Assembly (NCBI RefSeq): GCF_051020975.1
Contig: NW_027478170.1
Coordinates: 1,240,001-1,304,000, forward strand
Direction of reading: 5' to 3'
Length of the DNA stretch: 64,000 nucleotides
DNA from: Osmia lignaria lignaria
Lineage: Eukaryota > Arthropoda > Insecta > Hymenoptera > Megachilidae
Below are positions 48,695 to 61,390 of the stretch, in pieces. Under the pieces are notes generated by a model. The model was not told the origin of the DNA. It ran no database searches and was given only the letters and a program-made list of their open reading frames with translations. The position numbers and the translations under genes were made by a program. Within the stretch, counting starts at the first letter, position 1. Each line of letters begins with the position of its first letter.

Positions 48695-51591
48695 TTGCAG
48701 ATTCAGCTCAAAGGAACGGGCCTGACGGACATATTTCGAGATACTTCTTTTTCTTGTTGTTCTTCCTCTGCACAGCTAAGCTGGAAGTGGCATTTGCAGC
48801 TCGCAATAGTGCAGAGTTATCTCAAAGAAAGGGGCCACGGTGTTTCTGTATCTCTATTATGTTGGTGCGGCTGCGGAACTTTTAAATATCTTGATATATC
48901 TCGAGAACTACGCATCTGATCAAAAAATATCATAGAACATAAAAAGTAGGAAACTTAATTCTCTACAAGAAAGGTCTCTTAACATTTTGCCATAGCTCGC
49001 TTCGTTTCCGAGATATTTGCAGATTTATCTCAAGGGAAGGGGCCTAACGGACATATTTCGAGATATTTCTTCTTCTTGTTGTTCTTCTTCTGCACAGCTA
49101 AACTGGAAGTGGCATTTCCAGCTCGCAATAGTGCAGAGTTATCTCAAAGAAAGGAGCCACGGTGTTTCTGTATCTCTATTATGTTGGTGCGGCTTCGGAA
49201 CTTTTAAATATCTTGATATATCTCGAGAACTACGCATCTGATCAAAAAATATCATAGAACATAAAAAGTAGGAAACTTAATTCTCTACAAAAAAGGTCTC
49301 TTAACATTTTGCCATAGCTCTCACGTTTCCGAGATATTTGCAGATTTATCTCAAGGGAAGGGGCCTGACGGACATATTTCGAGATATTTCTTCTTCTTGT
49401 TGTTCTTCTTCTGCACAGCTGAGCTGGAAGTGGCATTTGCGGCTCGCACTAGTGCAGAGTTATCTCAAAGAAAGGGGCCACGGTGTTTCTGTATCTCTAT
49501 TATGTTGGTGCGGCTTCGGAACTTTTAAATATCTTGATATATCTCGAGAACTACGCATCTGATCAAAAAATATCATAGAACATAAAAAGTAGGAAACTTA
49601 ATTCTCTACAAAAAAGGTCTCTCAACATTTTGCCATAGCTCGCTTCGTTTCCGAGATATTTGCAGATTTATCTCAAGGGAAGGGGACTGACGGACATATT
49701 TCGAGATATTTCTTCTTCTTGTTGTTCTTCTTCTGCACAGCTAAGCTGGAAGTGGCATTTGCGGCTCGCACTATTGCAGAGTTATCACAAAGAAAGGGGC
49801 CACGGTGTTTCTGTATCTCTATTATGTTGGTGCGGCTTCGGAACTTTTAAATATCTTGATATATCTCGAGAACTACGCATCTGATCAAAAAATATCATAG
49901 AACATAAAAAGTAGGAAACTCAATTCTCTACAAAAAAGGTCTCTTAACATTTTGCCATAGCTCGCTTCGTTTCCGAGATATTTGCAGATTTATCTCAAGG
50001 GAAGGGGCCTGACGGACATATTTCGAGATATTTCTTCTTCTTGTTGTTCTTCTTCTGCACAGCTAAGCTGGAAGTGGCATTTGCGGCTCGCACTAGTGCA
50101 GAGTTATCTCAAAGAAAGGGGCCACGGTGTTTCTGTATCTCTATTATGTTGGTGCGGCTGCGGAACTTTTAAATATCTCGATATATCTCGAAAACTACGC
50201 TTCTGATCGAAAAATATCATAGAACATAAATTGTAGGAAACATAATTCTCTACAAAAAACGTCTCTTAACGTTTTGCCATAGCTCGCTTCGTTTCCGAGA
50301 TATTTGCAGATTCAGCTCAAAGGAACGGGCCTGACGGACATATTTCGAGATACTTCTTTTTCTTGTTGTTCTTCCTCTGCACAGCTAAGCTGGAAGTGGC
50401 ATTTGCAGCTCGCAATAGTGCAGAGTTATCTCAAAGAAAGGGGCCACGGTGTTTCTGTATCTCTATTATGTTGGTGCGGCTGCGGAACTTTTAAATATCT
50501 TGATATATCTCGAGAACTACGCATCTGATCAAAAAATATCATAGAACATAAAAAGTAGGAAACTTAATTCTCTACAAGAAAGGTCTCTTAACATTTTGCC
50601 ATAGCTCGCTTCGTTTCCGAGATATTTGCAGATTTATCTCAAGGGAAGGGGCCTAACGGACATATTTCGAGATATTTCTTCTTCTTGTTGTTCTTCTTCT
50701 GCACAGCTAAGCTGGAAGTGGCATTTGCGGCTCGCACTAGTGCAGAGTTATCTCAAAGAAAGGGGCCACGGTGTTTCTGTATCTCTATTATGTTGGTGCG
50801 GCTTCGGAACTTTTAAATATCTTGATATATCTCGAGAACTACGCATCTGATCAAAAAATATCATAGAACATAAAAAGTAGGAAACTCAATTCTCTACAAA
50901 AAAGGTCTCTTAACATTTTCCCATAGCTCGCTTCGTTTCCGAGATATTTGCAGATTTATCTCAAGGGAAGGGGCCTGACGGACATATTTCGAGATATTTC
51001 TTCTTCTTGTTGTTCTCCTTCTGCACAGCTAAGCTGGAAGTGGCATTTGCGGCTCGCACTAGTGCAGAGTTATCTCAAAGAAAGGGGCCACGGTGTTTCT
51101 GTATCTCTATTATGTTGGTGCGGCTTCGGAACTTTTAAATATCTCGATATATCTCGAAAACTACGCTTCTGATCGAAAAATATCATAGAACATAAATTGT
51201 AGGAAACATAATTCTCTACAAAAAACGTCTCTTAACATTTTGCCATAGCTCGCTTCGTTTCCGAGATATTTGCAGATTCAGCTCAAAGGAACGGGCCTGA
51301 CGGACATATTTCGAGATACTTCTTTTTCTTGTTGTTCTTCCTCTGCACAGCTAAGCTGGAAGTGGCATTTGCAGCTCGCAATAGTGCAGAGTTATCTCAA
51401 AGAAAGGGGCCACGGTGTTTCTGTATCTCTATTATGTTGGTGCGGATTCGGAACTTTTAAATATCTTGATATATCTCGAGAACTACGCATCTGATCCAAA
51501 AATATCATACAACATAAAAAGTAGGAAACTTAATTCTCTACAAATAAAGTCTCTTAACATTTTGCCATAGCTCGCTTCGTTTCCGAGATAT
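48695..51591 (+). repeat. 5- and 3-monomer intervals led by the TACTTCTTTTTC monomer
   Basis: The marked monomer, now with GGAACGGGCC, lies at 48695, 50304 and 51270, giving intervals of 1,609 bp (five monomers, one base short) and 966 bp (three). The copies at 48695 and 50304 share CGGCTGCGG and the TTAACGTTTTG linker. Each is preceded by a GCTTCTGATCG tail (48373, 49982, 50948). The short monomer is at 49017, where CTCTTCGTTT has become CTCACGTTT near 49322. Confidence 0.75.
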
Positions 51592-52879
51592 TTGCAGATT
51601 TATCTCAAGGGAAGGGGCCTGACGGACAGATTTCGAGATATTTCTTATTCTTGTTGTTCTTCTTCTGCACAGCTAAGCTGGAAGTGGCATTTGCAGCTGG
51701 CAATAGTGCAGAGTTATCTCAAAGGAAGGGGCCACGGTGTTTCTGTATCTCTATTATGTTGGTGCGGCTTCGGAACTTTTAAATATCTTGATATATCTCG
51801 AGAACTACGCATCTGATCAAAAAATATCATAGAACATAAAAAGTAGGAAACTTAATTCTCTACAAATAAAATCTCTTAACATTTTGCCATAGCTCGCTTC
51901 GTTTCCGAGATATTTGCAGATATATCTCAAGGGAAGGGGCCTGACGGACATATTTCGAGATATTTCTTCTTCTTGTTGTTCTTCTTCTGCACAGCTAAGC
52001 TGGAAATGGCATTTGCGGCTCGCACTAGTGCAGAGTTATCTCAAAGAAAGGGGCCACGGTGTTTCTGTATCTCTATTATGTTGGTGCGGCTTCGGAACTT
52101 TTAAATATCTTGATATATCTCGAGAACTACGCATCTGATCCAAAAATATCATACAACATAAAAAGTAGGAAACTTAATTCTCTACAAATAAAGTCTCTTA
52201 ACATTTTGCCATAGCTCGCTTCGTTTCCGAGATATTTGCAGATTTATCTCAAGGGAAGGGGCCTGACGGACAGATTTCGAGATATTTCTTATTCTTGTTG
52301 TTCTTCTTCTGCACAGCTAAGCTGGAAGTGGCATTTGCAGCTGGCAATAGTGCAGAGTTATCTCAAAGGAAGGGGCCACGGTGTTTCTGTATCTCTATTA
52401 TGTTGGTGCGGCTTCGGAACTTTTAAATATCTTGATATATCTCGAGAACTACGCATCTGATCAAAAAATATCATAGAACATAAAAAGTAGGAAACTAAAT
52501 TCTCTACAAATAAAGTCTCTTAACATTTTGCCATAGCTCGCTTCGTTTCCGAGATATTTGCAGATATATCTCAAGGGAAGGGGCCTGACGGACATATTTC
52601 GAGATATTTCTTCTTCTTGTTGTTCTTCTTCTGCACAGCTAACCTGGAAGTGGCATTTGCAGCTCGCAATAGTGCAGAGTTATCTCAAAGAAAGGGGCCA
52701 CGGTGTTTCTGTATCTCTATTATGTTCGTGCGGCTTCGGGTCTTTTAAATATCTTGATATATCTCGAGAACTACGCATCTGATCAAAAAATATCGTAGAA
52801 CATAAAAAGTAGGAAACATAATTCTCTACAAAAAAGGTCTCTTAACATTTTGCCATAGCTCGCTTCGTTTCCGAGATAT
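51592..52879 (+). repeat. Recent dimer duplication (644 bp)
   Basis: The monomers at 51592 and 52236 share GACAGATTTCG, TTTCTTATTC, CAGCTGGCAATAG and AAAGGAAGGGG, and both follow ATCCAAAAATATCATACAAC with the ACAAATAAAG linker. They are 644 bp apart, separated by an R-type monomer with GAAATGGC. The monomer at 52558 carries CTAACCTGG and CGGGTC, marks seen again at 58998 and 61574. Confidence 0.75.
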
Positions 52880-53201
52880 TTGCAGATTTATCTCAAGGGA
52901 AGGGGCCTGACGGACATATTTCGAGATATTTCGTCTTCTTGTTGTTCTTCTTCTGCACAGCTAAGCTGGAAGTGGCATTTGCAGCTCGCAATAGTGCAGA
53001 GTTATCTCAAGGAAAGGGGCGACGGTGTTTCTGTATCTCTATTATGTTGGTGCGGCTTCGGAACTTTTAAATATCTTGATATATCTCGAGAACTACGCAT
53101 CTGATCAAAAAATATCATAGAACATAAAAAGTAGGAAACTTAATTCTCTACAAATAAAATCTCTTAACATTTTGCCATAGCTCGCTTCGTTTCCGAGATA
53201 T

Positions 53202-56200
53202 TTGCAGATTTATCTCAAGGGAAGGGGCCTGACGGACATATTTCGAGATATTTCTCCTTCTTGTTGTTCTTCTTCGGCACAGCTAAGCTGGAAGTGGCAT
53301 TTGCAGCTCGCAATAGTGCAGAGTTATCTCAAAGAAAGGGGCGACGGTGTTTCTGTATCTCTATTATGTTGGTGCGGCTTCGGAACTTTTAAATATCTTG
53401 ATATATCTCGAGAACTACGCATCTGATCAAAAAATATCATAGAACATAAAAAGTAGGAAACTTAATTCTCTACAAAAAAGGTCTCTTAACATTTTGCCAT
53501 ACCTCGCTTCGTTTCCGAGATATTTGCAGATTTATCTCAAGGGAAGGAGCCTGACGGACATATTTCGAGATATTTCTTCTTCTTGTTGTTCTTCTTCTGC
53601 ACAGCTAAGCTGGATGTGGCATTTGCGGCTCGCACTAGTGCAGAGTTATCTCAAAGAAAGGGGCCACGGTGTTTCTGTATCTCTATTATGTTGGTGCGGC
53701 TTCGGAACTTTTAAATATCTCGATATATCTCGAAAACTACGCTTCTGATCGAAAAATATCATAAAACATAAATTGTAGGAAACATAATTCTCTACAAAAA
53801 AGGTCTCTTAACATTTTGCCATAGCTCGCTTCGTTTCCGAGATATTTGCAGATATATCTCAAGGGAAGGGGCCTGACGGACATATTTCGAGATATTTCTT
53901 CTTCTTGTTGTTCTTCTTCTGCACAGCTAAGCTGGAAGTGGCATTTGCAGCTCGCAATAGTGCAGAGTTATCTCAAAGATAGGGGCCACGGTGTTTCTGT
54001 ATCTCTATTATGTTGGTGCGGCTTCGGAACTTTTAAATATCTTGATATATCTCGAGAACTACGCATCTGATCAAAAAATATCATAGAACATAAAAAGTAG
54101 GAAACTTAATTCTCTACAAAAAAGGTCTCTTAACATTTTACCATAGCTCGCTTCGTTTCCGAGATATTTGCAGATTTATCTCAAGGGAAGGGGCCTGACG
54201 GACAGATTTGGAGATATTTCTTCTTCTTGTTGTTCTTCTTCTGCACAGCTAAGCTGGAAGTGGCATTTGCAGCTCGCAATAGTGCAGAGTTATCTCAAAG
54301 GAAGGGGCCACGGTGTTTCTGTATCTCTATTATGTTCGCGCGGCTTCGGAACTTTTAAATATCTTGATATATCTCGAGAACTACGCATCTGATCAAAAAA
54401 TATCATACAACATAAAAAGTAGGAAACTTAATTCTCTACAAAAAAGGTCTCTTAACATTTTGCCATAGCTCGCTTCGTTTCCGAGATATTTGCAGATTTA
54501 TCTCAAGGGAAGGGGCCTGACGGACATATTTCGAGATATTTCTTCTTCTTGTTGTTCTTCTTCTGCACAGCTAAGCTGGAAATGGCATTTGCGGCTCGCA
54601 CTAGTGCAGAGTTATCTCAAAGAAAGGGGCCACGGTGTTTCTGTATCTCTATTATGTTGGTGCGGCTTCGGAACTTTTAAATATCTCGATATATCTCGAA
54701 AACTACGCTTCTGATAGAAAAATATCATAGAACATAAATTGTAGGAAACATGATTCTCAACAAAAAAGGTCTCTTAACATTTTGCCATAGCTCGCTTCGT
54801 TTCCGAGATATTTGCAGATATATCTCAAGGGAAGGGGCCTGACGGACATATTTCGAGATATTTCGTCTTCTTGTTGTTCTCCTTCTGCACAGCTAAGCTG
54901 GAAGTGGCATTTGCAGCTCGCAATAGTGCAGAATTATCTCAAAGAAAGGGGCGACGGTGTTTCTGTATCTCTATTATGTTGGTGCGGCTTCGGAACTTTT
55001 AAATATCTTGATATATCTCGAGAACTACGCATCTGATCAAAAAATATCATAGAACATAAAAAGTAGGAAACTTAATTCTCTACAAATAAAATCTCTTAAC
55101 ATTTTGCCATAGCTCGCTTCGTTTCCGAGATATTTGCAGATTTATCTCAAGGGAAGGGGCCTGACGGACAGATTTGGAGATATTTCTTCTTCTTGTTGTT
55201 CTTCTTCTGCACAGCTAAGCTGGAAGTGGCATTTGCAGCTCGCAATAGTGCAGAGTTATCTCAAAGGAAGGGGTCACGGTGTTTCTGTATCTCTATTATG
55301 TTGGTGCGGTTTCGGAACTTTTAAATATCTTGATATATCTCGAGAAATACGCATCTGATCAAAAAATATCATAGAACATAAAAAGTAGGAAACTTAATTC
55401 TCTACAAAAAAGGTCTCTTAACATTTTACCATAGCTCGCTTCGTTTCCGAGATATTTGCAGATTTATCTCAAGGGAAGGGGCCTGACGGACAGATTTGGA
55501 GATATTTCTTCTTCTTGTTGTTCTTCTTCTGCACAGCTAAGCTGGAAGTGGCATTTGCAGCTCGCAATAGTGCAGAGTTATCTCAAAGGAAGGGGCCACG
55601 GTGTTTCTGTATCTCTATTATGTTGGCGCGGTTTCGGAACTTTTAAATATCTTGATATATCTCGAGAACTACGCATCTGATCAAAAAATATCATACAACA
55701 TAAAAAGTAGGAAACTTAATTCTCTACAAAAAAGGTCTCTTAACATTTTGCCATAGCTCGCTTCGTTTCCGAGATATTTGCAGATTTATCTCAAGGGAAG
55801 GGGCCTGACGGACATATTTCGAGATATTTCTTCTTCTTGTTGTTCTTCTTCTGCACAGCTAAGCTGGAAATGGCATTTGCGGCTCGCACTAGTGCAGAGT
55901 TATCTCAAAGAAAGGGGCCACGGTGTTTCTGTATCTCTATTATGTTGGTGCGGCTTCGGAACTTTTAAATATCTCGATATATCTCGAAAACTACGCTTCT
56001 GATCGAAAAATATCATAGAACATAAATTGTAGGAAACATGATTCTCAACAAAAAAGGTCTCTTAACATTTTGCCATAGCTCGCTTCGTTTCCGAGATATT
56101 TGCAGATATATCTCAAGGGAAGGGGCCTGACGGACATATTTCGAGATATTTCGTCTTCTTGTTGTTCTTCTTCTGCACAGCTAAGCTGGAAGTGGCATTT

Positions 56201-58353
56201 GCAGCTCGCAATAGTGCAGAATTATCTCAAAGAAAGGGGCGACGGTGTTTCTGTATCTCTATTATGTTGGTGCGGCTTCGGAACTTTTAAATATCTTGAT
56301 ATATCTCGAGAACTACGCATCTGATCAAAAAATATCATAGAACATAAAAAGTAGGAAACTTAATTCTCTACAAATAAAATCTCTTAACATTTTGCCATAG
56401 CTCGCTTCGTTTCCGAGATATTTGCAGATTTATCTCAAGGGAAGGGGCCTGACGGACAGATTTGGAGATATTTCTTCTTCTTGTTGTTCTTCTTCTGCAC
56501 AGCTAAGCTGGAAGTGGCATTTGCAGCTCGCAATAGTGCAGAGTTATCTCAATGGAAGGGGCCACGGTGTTTCTGTATCTCTATTATGTTGGTGCGGTTT
56601 CGGAACTTTTAAATATCTTGATATATCTCGAGAAATACGCATCTGATCAAAAAATATCATAGAACATAAAAAGTAGGAAACTTAATTCTCTACAAAAAAG
56701 GTCTCTTAACATTTTGCCATAGCTCGCTTCGTTTCCGAGATATTTGCAGATTTATCTCAAGGGAAGGGGCCTGACGGACATATTTCGAGATATTTCTTCT
56801 TCTTGTTGTTCTTCTTCGGCACAGCTAAGCTGGAAGTGGCATTTGCAGCTCGCAATAGTGCAGAGTTATCTCAAAGAAAGGGGCGACGGTGTTTCTGTAT
56901 CTCTATTATGTTGGTGCGGCTTCGGAACTTTTAAATATCTTGATATATCTCGAGAACTACGCATCTGATCAAAAAATATCATAGAACATAAAAAGTAGGA
57001 AACTTAATTCTCTACAAAAAAGGTCTCTTAACATTTTGCCATACCTCGCTTCGTTTCCGAGATATTTGCAGATTTATCTCAAGGGAACTAGCCTGACGGA
57101 CATATTTCGAGATATTTCTTCTTCTTGTTGTTCTTCTTCTGCACAGCTAAGCTGGATGTGGCATTTGCGGCTCGCACTAGTGCAGAGTTATCTCAAAGAA
57201 AGGGGCCACGGTGTTTCTGTATCTCTATTATGTTGGTGCGGCTTCGGAACTTTTAAATATCTCGATATATCTCGAAAACTACGCTTCTGATCGAAAAATA
57301 TCATAAAACATAAATTGTAGGAAACATAATTCTCTACAAAAAAGGTCTCTTAACATTTTGCCATAGCTCGCTTCGTTTCCGAGATATTTGCAGATATATC
57401 TCAAGGGAAGGGGCCTGACGGACATATTTCGAGATATTTCTTCTTCTTGTTGTTCTTCTTCTGCACAGCTAAGCTGGAAGTGGCATTTGCAGCTCGCAAT
57501 AGTGCAGAGTTATCTCAAAGATAGGGGCCACGGTGTTTCTGTATCTCTATTATGTTGGTGCGGCTTCGGAACTTTTAAATATCTTGATATATCTCGAGAA
57601 CTACGCATCTGATCAAAAAATATCATAGAACATAAAAAGTAGGAAACTTAATTCTCTACAAAAAAGGTCTCTTAACATTTTACCATAGCTCGCTTCCTTT
57701 CCGAGATATTTGCAGATTTATCTCAAGGGAAGGGGCCTGACGGACAGATTTGGAGATATTTCTTCTTCTTGTTGTTCATCTTCTGCACAGCTAAGCTGGA
57801 AGTGGCATTTGCAGCTCGCAATAGTGCAGAGTTATCTCAAAGGAAGGGGCCACGGTGTTTCTGTATCTCTATTATGTTGGCGCGGCTTCGGAACTTTTAA
57901 ATATCTTGATATATCTCGAGAACTACGCATCTGATCAAAAAATATCATACAACATAAAAAGTAGGAAACTTAATTCTCTACAAAAAAGGTCTCTTAACAT
58001 TTTGCCATAGCTCGCTTCGTTTCCGAGATATTTGCAGATTTATCTCAAGGGAAGGGGCCTGACGGACATATTTCGAGATATTTCTTCTTCTTGTTGTTCT
58101 TCTTCTGCACAGCTAAGCTGGAAATGGCATTTGCGGCTCGCACTAGTGCAGAGTTATCTCAAAGAAAGGGGCCACGGTGTTTCTGTATCTCTATTATGTT
58201 GGTGCGGCTTCGGAACTTTTAAATATCTCGATATATCTCGAGAACTACGCATCTGATCAAAAAATATCGTAGAACATAAAAAGTAGGAAACTTAATTCTC
58301 TACAAAAAAGGTCTCTTAACATTTTACCATAGCTCGCTTCGTTTCCGAGATAT
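53202..58353 (+). repeat. 11-monomer repeat with nested 4-monomer repeat
   Basis: The monomers at 53202 (CTTCGGCAC), 53524 (CATACCTCG before it, CTGGATGTGG), 53846 (AAGATAGGGG), 54168 (GACAGATTTGG) and 54490 recur in order at 56744, 57066, 57388, 57710 and 58032, an offset of 3,542 bp. Within the first copy a 4-monomer unit repeats at 1,288 bp: 54490 (GAAATGGC), 54812 (TTTCGTCTTC, GAATTATC), 55134 (GAGAAATACGC) and 55456 return at 55778, 56100 and 56422. The larger duplication therefore followed, or accompanied, expansion of the smaller one. Confidence 0.75.
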
Positions 58354-58814
58354 TTGCAGATTTATCTAAAGGGAAGGGGCCTGACGGACATATTTCGAGA
58401 TATTTCTTCTTCTTGTTGTTCTTCTTCTGCACAGCTAAACTGGAAGTGGCATTTCCAGCTCGCAATAGTGCAGAGTTATCTCAAAGAAAGGGGCCACGGT
58501 GTTTCTGTATCTCTATTATGTTGGTGCGGCTTCGGAACTTTTAAATATCTTGATATATCTCGAGAACTACAGATCTGATCAAAAAATATCATAGAACATA
58601 AAAAGTAGGAAACTTAATTCTCTACAAAAAAGGTCTCTTAACATTTTGCCATAGCTCGCTTCGTTTCCGAGATATTTGCAGATTTATCTCAAGGGAAGGG
58701 GCCTGACGGACATATTTCGAGATATTTCTTCTTCTTGTTGTTCTTCTTCTGCACAGCTAAGCTGGAAGTGGCATTTACAGCTCGCAATAGTGCAGAGTTA
58801 TCTCAAAGATAGGG

Positions 58815-61390
58815 GCCACGGTGTTTCTGTATCTCTATTATGTTGGTGCGGCTTCGGAACTTTTAAATATCTTGATATATCTCGAGAACTACGCATCTGA
58901 TCAAAAAATATCATAGAACATAAAAAGTAGGAAACTAAATTCTCTACAAATAAAGTCTCTTAACATTTTGCCATAGCTCGCTTCGTTTCCGAGATATTTG
59001 CAGATATATCTCAAGGGAAGGGGCCTGACGGACATATTTCGAGATATTTCTTCTTCTTGTTGTTCTTCTTCTGCACAGCTAACCTGGAAGTGGCATTTGC
59101 AGCTCGCAATAGTGCAGAGTTATCTCAAAGAAAGGGGCCACGGTGTTTCTGTATCTCTATTATGTTGGTGCGGCTTCGGGTCTTTTAAATATCTTGATAT
59201 ATCTCGAGAACTACGCATCTGATCAAAAAATATCGTAGAACATAAAAAGTAGGAAACATAATTCTCTACAAAAAAGGTCTGTTAACATTTTGCCATAGCT
59301 CGCTTCGTTTCCGAGATATTTGCAGATTTATCTCAAGGGAAGGGGCCTGACGGACAGATTTCGAGATATTTCTTCTTCTTGTTGTTCTTCTTCTGCACAG
59401 CTAAGCGGGAAGTGGCATTTGCAGCTCGCAATAGTGCAGAGTTATCTCAAAGATAGGGGCCACGGTGTTTCTGTATCTCTATTATGTTGGTGCGGCTTCG
59501 GAACTTTTAAATATCTTGATATATCTCGAGAACTACGCATCTGATCAAAAAATATCATAGAACATAAAAAGTAGGAAACTTAATTCTCTACAAAAAAGGT
59601 CTCTTAACATTTTACCATAGCTCGCTTCGTTTCCGAGATATTTGCAGATTTATCTCAAGGGAAGGGGCCTGACGGACAGATTTGGAGATATTTCTTCTTC
59701 TTGTTGTTCATCTTCTGCACAGCTAAGCTGGAAGTGGCATTTGCAGCTCGCAATAGTGCAGAGTTATCTCAAAGGAAGGGGCCACGGTGTTTCTGTATCT
59801 CTATTATGTTGGCGCGGCTTCGGAACTTTTAAATATCTTGATATATCTCGAGAACTACGCATCTGATCAAAAAATATCATACAACATAAAAAGTAGGAAA
59901 CTTAATTCTCTACAAAAAAGGTCTCTTAACATTTTGCCATAGCTCGCTTCGTTTCCGAGATATTTGCAGATTTATCTCAAGGGAAGGGGCCTGACGGACA
60001 TATTTCGAGATATTTCTTCTTCTTGTTCTTCTTCTTCTGCACAGCTAAGCTGGAAATGGCATTTGCGGCTCGCACTAGTGCAGAGTTATCTCAAAGAAAG
60101 GGGCCACGGTGTTTCTGTATCTCTATTATGTTGGTGCGGCTTCGGAACTTTTAAATATCTCGATATATCTCGAAAACTACGCTTCTGATCGAAAAATATC
60201 ATAGAACATAAATTGTAGGAAACATGATTCTCAACAAAAAAGGTCTCTTAACATTTTGCCATAGCTCGCTTCGTTTCCGAGATATTTGCAGATATATCTC
60301 AAGGGAAGGGGCCTGACGGACATATTTCGAGATATTTCTTCTTCTTGTTGTTCTTCTTCTGCACAGCTAAGCTGGAAGTGGCATTTGCAGCTCGCAATAG
60401 TGCAGAGTTATCTCAAAGAAAGGGGCCACGGTGTTTCTGTATTTCTATTATGTTGGTGCGGCTTCGGAACTTTTAAATATCTTGATATATCTCGAGAACT
60501 ACGCATCTGATCAAAAAATATCGTAGAACATAAAAAGTAGGAAACTTAATTCTCTACAAAAAAGGTCTCTTAACATTTTACCATAGCTCGCTTCGTTTCC
60601 GAGATATTTGCAGATTTATCTCAAGGGAAGGGGCCTGACGGACATATTTCGAGATATTTCTTCTTCTTGTTGTTCTTCTTCTGCACAGCTAAGCTGGAAA
60701 TGGCATTTGCGGCTCGCACTAGTGCAGAGTTATCTCAAAGAAAGGGGCCACGGTGTTTCTGTATCTCTATTATGTTGGTGCGGCTTCGGAACTTTTAAAT
60801 ATCTCGATATATCTCGAAAACTACGCTTCTGATCGAAAAATATCATAGAACATAAATTGTAGGAAACATGATTCTCAACAAAAAAGGTCTCTTAACATTT
60901 TGCCATAGCTCGCTTCGTTTCCGAGATATTTGCAGATATATCTCAAGGGAAGGGGCCTGACGGACATATTTCGAGATATTTCTTCTTCTTGTTGTTCTTC
61001 TTCTGCACAGCTAAGCTGGAAGTGGCATTTGCAGCTCGCAATAGTGCAGAGTTATCTCAAAGAAAGGGGCCACGGTGTTTCTGTATATCTATTATGTTGG
61101 TGCGGCTTCGGAACTTTTAAATATCTTGATATATCTCGAGAACTACGCATCTGATCAAAAAATATCGTAGAACATAAAAAGTAGGAAACTTAATTCTCTA
61201 CAAAAAAGGTCTCTTAACATTTTACCATAGCTCGCTTCGTTTCCGAGATATTTGCAGATTTATCTAAAGGGAAGGGGCCTGACGGACATATTTCGAGATG
61301 TTTCTTCTTCTTGTTGTTCTTCTTCTGCACAGCTAAACTGGAAGTGGCATTTCCAGCTCGCAATAGTGCAGAGTTATCTCAAAGAAAGGG
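58815..61390 (+). repeat. 8-monomer higher-order repeat, copy 1 (2,576 bp)
   Basis: Monomer landmarks are 58998 (CTAACCTGG), 59320 (GCGGGAAG, TCTGTTAAC before it), 59642 (TTGTTCATC, GGCGCGG), 59964 (TTGTTCTTCTTC), 60286, 60608, 60930 and 61252 (ATCTAAAGGG). All recur exactly 2,576 bp later. The left edge is set by the 58676 monomer, whose first part differs from 61252 (AAGATAGGGG, TTTACAGC) while its tail matches. Confidence 0.9.
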
